NCBI RefSeq assembly: GCF_003369915.1
Contig: NC_046677.1
Location: forward strand, 31,824,913-31,888,912
From: Drosophila miranda
Taxonomy: Eukaryota > Arthropoda > Insecta > Diptera > Drosophilidae
Direction: 5' to 3'
DNA: 64,000 nt
The notes under the pieces are model-generated. The model was not told where the DNA came from. It made no database searches and worked only from the letters and a program-made list of their open reading frames with translations. How positions within the stretch are numbered: the stretch's first letter is position 1; each line of letters opens with the position of its first letter. Shown piece after piece: positions 23,788 to 35,500 of this stretch. Position numbers and translations under genes: made by a program.

Positions 23788-26107
23788 TGAAGATATGATG
23801 GATTCCATTAGCAAATCAAAAAAAAATCCTTAGTCGTCTCAAGCGACTCGTCTCTATGTTTACGTCGATATTTAAACCCAAGGTTAGGTTCAGGCGGTAG
23901 CCTGGGGGGAGTGATGAAACCCTCCCAAGCTCACTTGGACCTGTAGAAGGTCCGTTGTGGTGATTTAAACCCAATTGTGGAAGAGAAATTTCAGGGTGAA
24001 TAAGATCCCTGTGTAAGGCTAACCCCATTTAGAGATCAATTGAGACCACTTGTAGTGAGAATACGATCGCTCCTTGTGTGGAAGACCATTAACATTAAAG
24101 ATCATTTTTAGTCTCGCGCACACTACAGCTGAAAGTGGAGCTGAAGTTTTCAGCAAGTTGTGCAAGTTTTCAGCTCTTCTTTTAGCTAGAGTCTGTGCGA
24201 GTCCTTATAGTTTAAAGTCCATGCTAGTGATAGTCAATAAAGAAAAAATATATATAACTCCAGAGTTTTGTTTGAGGGAAAAAGGAAAAACCATTTATTG
24301 GACATAATCGTTTGTATTTTTTTTTAGTTTTTTTTTTTGTAGTTTTCTGTTTTTATAGAGCATGAATGTATGTAGTAATATGTTGTATGTATGATCTGGC
24401 TTATATACTCGTATGCTTCAATGTATTTTTCGTTTTCTTGATTTTTGTTTAACGGTAAACGACCTGCATATTGTTTCCTTACGACATCCATCCGTCATAT
24501 CCTATCCCGAATGCCAGACACCTGTGCGAGCGGTATGACCATGTATAGGTATGCGTTGTGTGTGTGTGTGTCTGCCTCTCTGTCCGCAGCTCTCTCTTCG
24601 ATCATTCTCATACTCTCTCTCCTTGTGAGGGGAAGGGGGGGATGCGCGGGATGCCAGGCCGCCAGCGGAGGCTGGGCGCTATATCGGACACTTGGTGTCG
24701 TAGCTAGCTGGCAGCTACCATAGGGCGCGCGTGCTCGCAGCCTCGCAGCGGCTTAGCCAAAGAGAGAAGACAGCAGCAGAGTGTAGCAGCACACACGCAC
24801 ACACACCCATAGCGGCATATCCTTCTCGCACAGCCGTGGGCATTCGCGTATGACGGGCCTAAGAGGGTTTTAAGGGTTCTCGAAAGGGGGTTTTTGGCCC
24901 TTTTAACTCTGAACATTGTTGTACTTATGTACTAAAGCATATTAAATATGTATGCAAAGTATTTATTTATTCTTTTATGTATAGGTAGTGTATATATATA
25001 CTCGTATATATGTATGTTTGTTTCTGTGTATTTTTTGTTTTTGTTTTAGTATTAATTTTATGTAATGTTCCGTTACTTATGTATGTATGTATTATTTATA
25101 TATGTTTATGGTATATGTTTATATGTATATAATTTATATTTATATAATATATAGTTTATATAATAAACGATTTTTTTTTTTAGTTTTCTCTTTCGTTTTT
25201 TGTTTCTTTTTTTTCTTACTTTCGTTATTAAAGGGTTTTTTTATATTTTAGGCTTAATCATTCGCTCTAACGAACGCTCTCTCTTTCTAATTAGACTTAA
25301 ATTTTTTACACAAATATATCAACAAAAACTCAATAAGTTCCATTCAAAAAATAATATGAATCCGTAAATAAGGTAATGTTTAAATTAAGTAATAATACGA
25401 AAAAATAATTTAAAGAAAGGTAAAATTAATGCGATGGTTTTTATAGAGTTCAACACTGTTGTTAAGCATGTGTTATAAATATATTTATATATATACGGTT
25501 ATCCTATATACATACACCTTATCGATATATAGTATGCATGTATATTATATACTTTATGTTATTTTTTAATGTGGTTTTTTACTTAGTTTTTTTTCCCCAT
25601 TGGATGATTTTACAATTTTTGCTTTTGTTTTCTCTCTCTCAAAACTTTCTTTATATCCTTTTCTTCGTTCCTCCTCCTTTCTCTTTTTGCTATTTATTGT
25701 TTCTCCTGTGTTTTTGAGTTTCTCTTTTCTATTAATAAATAATAAAAAAAAACATTCAATAATTTGTATGTCTATTTTTGTTGTTGTTTGTTTTGTACTT
25801 TTGTTTGTTTCGTTATTCTGTTTTGTTGCTTCTGTTTTTGTTTTGTAAATTAATATTCTTCCTTTCTGTTTTAGCCGTTATCTGCTCCTCGTTCTCTTTC
25901 TTCTTTTTCTTCTTATCCTTATCTTAAGTTAACAATGGGCTTGTATTCTTCCTAATTTTTCCGATTAATTACTGTGGCTTTGTTTTCGCTTTTGTTTTAT
26001 GGAAAGTTTTGTTTTTTTTTGTTTTGAAGAAAAGAATATTTTGAAAATCCAAAAATACAAAAATTGTTTCAGTTGTAGTTTTTTCCGTTTCCAGTTTTTC
26101 GTTTTGT
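23788..26107. other. convergent 3' region between the WDR83-like gene and crp
   Basis: Noncoding. The first part is the WDR83-like 3' flank (AATAAA near 24237 on the plus strand). From 24.3 kb on it is T-rich with TATG microsatellites and a GC-rich island at 24.58-24.86 kb. It could hold a longer crp 3' UTR isoform, though the first crp poly(A) signal is at 26.11 kb. No conserved coding frame is seen. Confidence 0.5.
23880..24030. repeat. possible dispersed dipteran repeat (GGTTAGG-type)
   Basis: Holds AGGTTAGGTTCAGG, GGTAGCC, GCTCACTTGGACC and GGTCCGTTGTGGTGA in an order I recall from repeats scattered in fly and tephritid genomes. This is a memory-based match only; there is no second copy in the window. 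Confidence 0.3.
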
Positions 26108-26113
26108 TTTATT
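26108..26113 (-). terminator. poly(A) signal of crp
   Basis: AATAAA on the minus strand (TTTATT on the plus), about ten bases past the second in-frame stop codon of crp at 26126-26124. It would end a very short 3' UTR after the readthrough extension. Confidence 0.5.
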
Positions 26114-26123
26114 TACTAATTTT

Positions 26124-26444
26124 TTACATGTGTTTTCTGCCTGTGGTGGTGCCTCCTCCTCCTCCTCTGTTACGTAGAGGGTCTTTCAGCGGCCTAGCAT
26201 TTGCATTTCTGTTACCGTTAGCGCTTAGATTACCGTTACTGTTACTGTTACTACCGTTACGTGGAAGAGGCCTACCGACGACTGTTACTGCATGTCTCTG
26301 CTTGTTGAAATTAGTTGTTGCTGCTGCTGCTGCTGCTGCTGATGCTGCTGTTGCTGTTGTTGTGGAAGCCACCGTTCGAGCGCCTTTAATACTAGCTCGT
26401 GCTGGTCCTGATCGGGCGCTGGTCTTGGTCGCGTCATTGGGCAA
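26124..26444 (-). other. crp: in-frame extension after the crp stop (readthrough candidate)
   Basis: The codons directly after the crp TGA (26447-26445) stay open for 106 codons to TAA at 26126-26124. The extension has protein-like sequence: TKTSARSGPARASIKGAR, an Ala/Thr tract, FNKQRHAVTVVGRPLPRNG, an Asn/Ser/Gly run, then RPLKDPLRNR, five glycines and GRKHM. The base after the stop is T (TGA T), not the leakiest TGA C context. Readthrough is common in Drosophila for regulatory genes with low-complexity tails. Chance openness in a GCA/ACA-rich repeat is the alternative. Confidence 0.5.
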
Positions 26445-29400
26445 TCAGGATGATGGCAGCTGCTTGGCCACAATCACTCCCGGGCGACACTGCTTCAGGG
26501 CCGTGGTAATCGTCAGCTGCTGGGGCGTGCCGCTGCCACTGCTGCCGGTGACAATTGTGGCAGCTCCTTGGTGGCTGAGGCCCATCCCCGCACTTCCGCT
26601 GCTCTGCACCTTGAAGATGGCGGTGGGTGTCACGCTGCTACCGGAGGTGATCATACCGCCTCCATCCTTGGCCGTCTTGGCCGTAATGATGACCTTGTTG
26701 TTGCCCTTGATCTGAAGAAAGGGCCGCAGCTCCGCCAGCGCCGCATGCTGTTTGCCGGTGGTGAGGGCGAGTGGCGCATCCTGGGCCAGCCTGTGATGAT
26801 GATGATGATGCTGCTGATGGTTGACCCCCACAACGCCCGAGTGATGCGTGCTGGTGGTCACGATCTGGTGGTGATGCTGCTGGCTGTACTGCTTGTGCTC
26901 CGAGCCGTTGTTGCCGTCGGAGAAGAGATGATCGCCCTCCAGGTGTCGGATGGCCTCAACAATAGTCTCCAGATTCTGGCGGTAGTGCACCGTCGGCACC
27001 GGCTGGTCGAGCTTTTCCGTCTTCACCTTGACGATCTTCTCGTGGATGCGCTCCACCTCCACCTTGGGCGTGGCCTTGATGGCCGCCTGTAGGATCGGCT
27101 GCAGCATGGCCGCACTGGGCGAACATCCGTCGGCATAGGCTTTGGCAATGGCATTCACGTTCACCTCGTTCTCGGACTCCGTGGAGCTATTGGACGACAG
27201 TATGACCTCCTCGTGCACCTGATCCTCTGTGATGATCTCGGCAGCGGCGTCCGCCTCCAGCTCCTCAATGCTGGAGCACACCACCACCTGCTGTTGTCCT
27301 GTCATCTCATCGATCTCCACATACGAGACGGTGCCGCCCAGCTCTTCAAGATCCTCGCTGCGGACAAAGTTGTCCGTATGCTCGATGACCTCACGTGGAA
27401 TGTAGGTGCCGCCGACGTTTCCTCCGCTGACCGCCGCCACCGCTGTGCCCGGTGGTGCCGTGGCCACGCTGTACAGCTGTCGCTTGATCATCTGCAGCTC
27501 ATCCTCCAGCAGTCGGCGCAGGCTACGCTCCTTCTCCAGCTGTTTCTTCATATCGAGCAGTTCCTTGGCCGCAATAATGCTGGCGTTGTTCAATTTGGTG
27601 GTGACCGCCGCTCCGCCCGCCGACAGCAATGTCATCGGCTCTGGGGACATGGAGCCGAGGCCTTCGTCCGAGCTGTCGCTAATGGCTTGAATGCTGATGA
27701 CGTTATCCGTGAGCTTGCGCTTCTTGATGGCCACCGCCGTTATGTTGCTGCTGGATTCGTAGTTGCCGCCGCTCGCAGCACTGCCGCCGCTCTCGCCCGA
27801 ACCGCCGCCTGCCTCATGCTCGCCCACCTGTCGCTTCAGTTCGCTGTTCTGTGTGAGGAGCTGTGTCTTTCCGTTCTCCAGATCGACAATGTATTGGAAG
27901 GTCTGTTGTAGGATGGCAGCCTGTAAATAACACAAGGAGAACATGGTTGGAAGTTGTTCAAAATAGAGGTAAAGTTTAAATTAAAGTCAAAATTCTTTCT
28001 TAGTGCGCGCGTATGTCCATAAATACTGATAAATCGATGGATTTGAGGTGCCCCGAGAAGGTTCCGCCAAAGGGTAATAAAAAAGGATTCTATCATAGAA
28101 TAAAACTCTTAAATCGATCAATCATTCATCCATACATCGACCCAAAACAGATTATGTATAATCAGTGCTAAACAATGGCAATTTTTATGCAATTTTTAAT
28201 TGAATGCACTTTTAGGTTAATGTCATATGGTGCATAATTAGTGATTTTCCAGGCCCTTCAATGCGCTCTCTCTCTTTCGTTCCAGAGACAACGCAAATCA
28301 TTCACAAGACGAATACACATGACGCATAAGCATACACATACACATACAAATCCCATGGGTAGAGAGCAAGAGACTTGAGTGAATGAAGGGAAGCAGCATA
28401 ATTGCCGAGGGAGCGGCAGGGGCAGACTTAACTGCAACAACAACTTATGTACATAAAATGCCTTTGCTTTTGCATTTTGCCTTTGCTCTCGGCGTCCGTC
28501 TGTTTTTGTTTGTGTATTTTCCTCTGTGTTTCTGCCGTTTTTTGCCTTTCTTTTGTTTCTCTTCTGCTCTGCCTTTTTGGCCCTTTGCTCGTGTGGTAGT
28601 GTTTATAGTAAACACTGTAGTAAAGCTTCGTTCTCATGCTTTTGCTCTTCTGCTGATGCTTGGCGGTCGAGCGCCAAAGGTGAAGGAACTTGTGTCCTTC
28701 AAAATGCGCGCGCTCGCCAGTATGTCCAACACTGGCCGAGTGGCCCGCCTAACTCGCAAATTTTATTGCGTAGGGGGGACGGGCTTGCCATAGCGGCGCA
28801 AGAAAGCTTAGAAAGCTGCCTGCAGTCACTACAGTCTCTGCGCGTAGGCGAAATGTTGCAGCTGCCTGTGCTCAAAAAAAAGTAAATATAAAAGGAATTT
28901 CGTAGCCATTTAAAGATAACGCCAGCAATATTACTAGTACTAGGGGGCTCCACCAAATGCGTTTTACTGGTTCTATTTGAAAACTTGACATTTTGCAGCA
29001 TAATTACTCCAACAAAATCTTGAAGGGAAATACTTTTAGAATACAAATCATTTCTACTTAGCATAGTCCTCAATCCTCGACCAAATGTAAGGGATACGTC
29101 TTTTTCTGGGAATATTTTTCTCGTAAAAGCATCCTCTTTCTTACAGTCGGCAAGTGCTACAAATGCTAACAGTTTACCCAAGTCAAGTTCCTCGAATCTC
29201 CTCATGATAAATTCCCAAGATTGCAAGCCACCCCCACACATGAGAATGTGTGCACACCAAACACATACAGATTCATGTGCATACTACATACGAGAGTATG
29301 AGCCTCATCATGGTTAAGGAATGCGTTGTGCGGCTGGAAATTCTTTTGGCTTTGATTGAAAAACAATAAATCTTATTCCACTTTGGCGTTGTTGCAGTAA

Positions 29401-29481
29401 TAAAACTTGTTTTTCATATGGGGGTACGACGTACGTAGCGTCGCGTCGCACTGCTTGTTGTCGGAGGTCACTACTACTACT

Positions 29482-29512
<31 letters not shown>

Positions 29513-32500
29513 GAACTACACCTCGTAGACGCCGGCATCGCCGCACAGCTGCTGGTACACCATACCCATTCTCTCTCTCTCTCCGAAGCTCTTTTGGCGC
29601 TTCTCTCGCTCGATGCACACCAGCTGTCGGGGACCCGACCCACACAAAACGCTGCAGAAAGAGTGAGATAGCAGCAATGTTGTTGTGTACAGTTTTCTCA
29701 GGTTTATTATGATATACTCTCCCCGCCCGCTGTCCCTGCCTCTCATCTTAGTCCTACACTTTTGATAAAATCACAGCCATCTCCCCAAGCATCGCCTCAT
29801 CTGTCTGGCATCGACGGCATTGCAATGTCGCGCGCATATTTTATTCTTATAGAAAATCAAGAGACAAATGTATAAATAACATAGCACATTTAAGTTTTCT
29901 AGCTGCTGTTATACACACACAAAGGTCGTTCATTGACTCCATTTCGCGGTATCGTTAGAGAATTGCATTGGAATTATTGGAAAGATACTCAGAGCAAAGG
30001 CTTGGGTTCAAGGGAGTTTAATAAATGATTTTAATTAAATTAGCACAACGGGGTAGAAAAAAGGAAAATGTAAGAATGTACATTTGTGTACACTGATTTG
30101 GTTATTCATTTGATGTGGACATACAAAGAAGTACATGATTTCCCTTGATAATGACAAAGCTAATTTTGAAAATGTATGAGAATCCTTGTATAAAAAAAAC
30201 ACACCAGTTTCTAATCCCATAAAGTAAGATATGTATGTCCTCGTCTCACAACACATCAGAGCTCTAGGAGCAGACAAAACCACATTCTACACGAGAAATA
30301 CATATGTACATATGTATGTATGTAAATATTCCTTAAACATTCTCACATAAAAATCATTAATATTGGGGGAAAAAACACCTAACCTTCCTTACTCCCTATT
30401 TGATTCGTACTCTACTTTAAAGATTCGCCCATTTCAACCAATCATATGATTGTTTTTTGTCTTTACAAAATTTGAAAGGTCTGAAACTAATTCCAACCCA
30501 TCATATGGTATTCTTCTCTGTCTATCCATCAATAGCCGGCATTTTAGGCCTTGGCTAATAAGAAAATTCGTTGCCGCAGTCGCTGCTTTTGCTGCTGTCT
30601 GACGCAGTTGGAAAATGCCGGCAAATAATACCGAGGAAAAAACGCAAACAAAATCCATAAGCTGCTCCAGCTGTACCACCACGCCACACCACACACACTG
30701 ATACGATTTCGTAGTGGTTTGAGTGCAAGTAAACAAAAGGCAAACCCAAAATCAAAAGCATAAACAAAGAAACGACAAAGGAAAAATAAAAGACGATCAA
30801 ACGCGCGTTGGTTCCAACAAGAATCCCACCACCATCAGCCATCCACCAGGCGCAGAGGCCGCAACGCGTTCGAGACACAACCAACAAACAGCGTCGTCGT
30901 TGGCAGAGAAGCGGCATTCAGCGTTGTCGTTTTTGCGGTGACTGTACCTTTTTTCCAACACCACCGACACGAACCAGCGACAGTTCCAATACGAACAACT
31001 TTTTCAATTCATTCCGTCTGTCTCTCTAGTAAGAACTTAATAATTCTCTCTTACAAATGCTCTCTCTTAAATCTCGCTCTTAGCATGTTTGGCAACATCT
31101 TTTTTCAACATTAGCTAGAAAGTAAAATAAGAGACAAAATAAGAGAACAAATGCTCTCTGTGTTTCGATTCGTTCCGTTGCGTTTCAGTCCCATTCCGTT
31201 TCGTTTCGTTGCGCTGACGGGTGAATCGGAAACAGTCGGGCCGCGACGCGAAGCAACGTAGCGAAGAAACATGTGGGACCAACCAAGCAAGCTTTTGTCA
31301 GCTTTTAGCACTGCTTGATGTGATGTATCTCTCCCTCTCTCAGGCACGTGTATTACGACGGTCTCTCTCTGAAGCTTTCCAGCCATTTATTCCCATATTC
31401 AATTGGAAGTGAGTGTCTGGTGTCGCTCTCGTGCCGCTAGCTCTCTCTCCTTCCCAAAAGAGTGGCAATCTGAAACGCATGTACAGCAGCAGCTGACGAG
31501 AAGCGGCTTTTCTGCTTCTATAAATGGCGCGTCGGTCTACAGCAGCGGCCTGTTTCTGCTGCTGCCGCTTTTCCTTCCACCCTTTACACACCACACTACC
31601 GTTTTTTCATTTGATTGAATAAAACGAAATGCATAAAAATAGCAATGCTGATGCTGCTGCTGCTGCTGTCGCTGCCGCTGCTGATTCGTCATCAGCTGAG
31701 CTGGCAATTGAGAGAGAGAGAGACGCGACGGTCTGTTGTGTGCTGGTGTGTGTAGTAGGGAGACAACGACCACCCAACCCAATGGACACAATCACTGCCT
31801 GAAAAACGTGTTCACTTGCCCGGCTGAGATTAAAATGGAAGCAAAACCAACGAAAATGCAGCCCCATCCATCCCTTTTCGGGCCTACGTGCGTGCACGCA
31901 TGCCTACGCGTGACGCTTTCCGCCAAATACATTACAGTTTCAAGGCGCGGGCAAGCGGACTGCCGGAAAATGTAGTAAAAATGAAAAACATAAAAACAAA
32001 AAATCAATTTATTTTTACAACTTTGTTGTTTTTAGTTTGGGGCAGCCTCGCCGCGCCCCGCCCCACAAGCAAACAAACGGCACTTTATCTATTACAAGAA
32101 AACTGTCGCAGGTAATGAAATTTCCCTTTCCTTTCAGAGAGGCAGAAACAGAGCTCATTTGAGGAGGGCGATAAAAGAATGCAATGGGACTTTTTAAAGG
32201 GAAGTTCCCTGTTTACCGATTCGCCAAATGTTTATTTTTTCTTTCTGTTGCTGTTTATCTTGCAAGCAAGTGTATGTGTGTATGTGTGTGTGTGTGTGTG
32301 CAGAGTAGTTCTTTTTGAAAGAGAAACAAGTCAGCTGACATTAATTTTTGTGCAAATTTTAGCTCACAGAAACTGAGGAAGAAACAAAAGCGCGTGTTGG
32401 CTTGGACTGATACTCATTAGCATTTTGTAGCATTTAGCTTTTTGCTAAAATTAGCATCAACGAGCAAACATAACGGAACCCGAGACGAGTACACGATTTG

Positions 32501-35500
32501 TTGCAGCAGCAGAAACTATTTTGTTGCCTTTTGGCCATAAATATGGGAAATATGCGCCAACACGAACACACACGTTGCTGTTTTTTCCGCTGTTGTTGTT
32601 GTTGTTGTTGCCATTTGCTGTTCCTCCTACGCGAAATGCAAAAAGAAGAGGAAAAACAGCTGCGACTACTATTGCCGGCATTGATGCTTGCTTGCTTGCT
32701 TACTCACACGCACACATGGGCGGATGAATTGCGAGCACACCCACACACACACATGGTCATGCCATGCCGTTGTCTTTGGTTCAGTCGCACTCGCTCTTTC
32801 TAGCACACAGCTGGTTGGCGGCGCGCCCACTACGCTGGGCGCCAAACATGTGTTTCCCCCCCCACACACACACACACACACGCGAACACGCTCTCGTAAT
32901 CTCCCCAGAGAGAAGGGGAGACAGAGAGAGGGTAAGAGAGCAAGCGGCAAAACCTGGTGACAACATCGCGCGTATTGTGGTCATTCAGAGGCGTCGGCAT
33001 TGTCGGCTGCTAATGCACAAATTGATGTTATTTTTATACTGCCACACTAGCACCGCACTCTACACCCCAGACTACCCCTCGACATATGCTTACTGTAAAA
33101 TATCAAAAGCAAAGGAAAGGAAACGAGAGCAGCAGAGAAATGCCGTCATCGAAAGTTTTTCGGGGAGGGGGAAAGCAAAAGATTAGGCGCTAGGGGCGAG
33201 GTCTCTTGGGGCAGAGTCATTCCCACATGATGATGGGTTGGGTTGCGTTTTAAAAGTTGGCCCAGAAAAAAAGTAACAGCTGTGTTAGATCTATACAAAT
33301 ACCTGACACACACAGACACACAGATACAAGATCTCTTAGCACTCATTAAGATTTTGGCAAATTTTTAGCTAAACTTTCAACGAGCTGATGCTGCTGCTGC
33401 TGACTCAAGCAGCAGTCAGAGCGAAAAAAGTTCACTATAGTATATAGTATTTTAAGTATTATTTGCCTTTAACGCTAACCTAATTAAGTTCAAACACGTG
33501 CTGTTTGTGAGCTCAGCAATGTACACACATTTATTTATATTTATATATATGTATCTACATATGTATGTACATACAGCTATATATGTACATGCATGTGGAT
33601 ATATCCCAGCAGTTGTCTCAAGGCAAAAGTCGTAAAAAATGGCAATTAAAGACCGCCAGCGTAGCGCAGCAATTGAAAACCTAACGGCCCAGGGCTGCTG
33701 CTCAACAAAAAGCTAACGGATTACCAGGGCTGCCTAGTCTGAGAGAAAGACCTAAAACTGATCTAATGGAACACACCATTCCCCGTGTAACCCAATTTCA
33801 TAACAAAATGCAACTGTCACTTGCACTTTTAGCTTCATTCAAAAACAAAACCCCAAAGAAATCCCCTTTTACGTCAAAGGTCAATAAAACCTTTAACCCA
33901 AAGAGTGGCAAGTGGCAATGGGGTCTAGCCACGGCATGCCACGCGGTTGCTGCTGGTGCTGGCTCTGCTGCTGCTGCTGTTGCCGGCGTTCGTTCACGAA
34001 GCTCATGGTCAATGAAAGCATTTAATTAACATAAAAAAAGGTTACACACACACACAAACAGAAAGAGTGTTCTCCTCCTCTCTTTAACACACGCGAAAAT
34101 GGTTGAAAGCGATTTGAATTTAAATAGAGGGGGAGGTAGAGCCGCCGCAGCAGAAGCAATGAAAGCAGGAAAGAGTGAACAACAACAAAAGCTTGACATT
34201 TTTGTGAATGCCGCATGCCGGCAAAATGTTGTCGTTGTCAAATTCCAAAGCAGAAAACAACAACCAACGAAAGAGGCAGAGCGTGGGGCAGCTGACCCTC
34301 AAAAGCACACACACACACATACAATAGATTCAACTTTAAAAGCATGTGAGAGAGATCAGCTGATCGTATTTCATGTCATACTTATTTCGAGATCAATGTG
34401 TGTAAACACAACACAAGACAGCTGTTTTAATTAACTGAAAAAAGCCACGACAAAACCGAACATTGGGGCTGTTATAAATATTAAGTACTCTGTACTACAT
34501 TTGATTACATTTCTGAACGATATGATGATGATGACGCTTTCTCAGTGTCTCGCTTTGCCACAAGCTTACGACGCAATTGGGAAAGCTGAGCTTTTGCCGG
34601 GTCTAACCTTGTTTTTGTTTTGCTTGACCAGCAGCTGACTCCTCTCCCTTCCACCCTTCTCTTTCTCGCACAAGTCCGTTTGTGTAATTGCGCAGCAAAA
34701 ATGCCGGTTGGCTCGTTGATTATTTTACAATATAGAAATTTATCGAGTTTTACCCCAGCCCAGCCCAGCCCAGCTCGTATATCCGTATATCAGCTGTTCG
34801 GCTGAATCATTTTCCGTAGAAATCTCAATATTTATGACGCGGCATCTGCTCAGCGCCTGAATTATGGGCAAAAACAATTGACTTGCATATCTTTAACGGA
34901 TCGAAACGGAACGGAACTACTACTAACACAACACAACCGTACGCGCGATAGTACGCGTGGAGATAGAGGCCGATGCCGAGGCCGTTTTAGCCGGTCGTAG
35001 ACGACTTTTTAATGACGTTCAAGATACCCTTCAATTGGGAATTGTATTTTTGAAGAGGTGTCTCTGATGCAGAGATGATTGCACCTTCAATTCTTATTCA
35101 ATGATATTCCGAAATAATTTCTCATTTTTGAAACTCTTTGGAGATTAGTATTTCCATCGATTGATGCAGATTGAAGTTTTATAATCAAGAAAATCAACTC
35201 TCAAATATCAGACATGTATTTTGTTTTTGCATTCTCGAGCATTCTCTTTAGCACTTTTCGCATGTGCCTCTGTGGCTGGCTCTCGGAGCAAGTACTGCCA
35301 GGGTATGTGCACTGCGTTGCGACTTCACCTCCCCATCATCTTAACCGGCAAAAGGAGAAAAAGAGTGCCCGCTGCGATCTTTTCTTGGCTTTGCCATTGA
35401 TGAAAGAAAAAAAAAACCGTTATAATGCAACAAAGTCATTAAATCCGGCGAGACGGCATTCCATGTAATCAACAACAACAACAAAAACAACAACAAACCG

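Noticed and set aside
29407-29712. Poly-threonine open frame
   Set aside because: Produced by the ACT/CAA microsatellite at 29469-29513.
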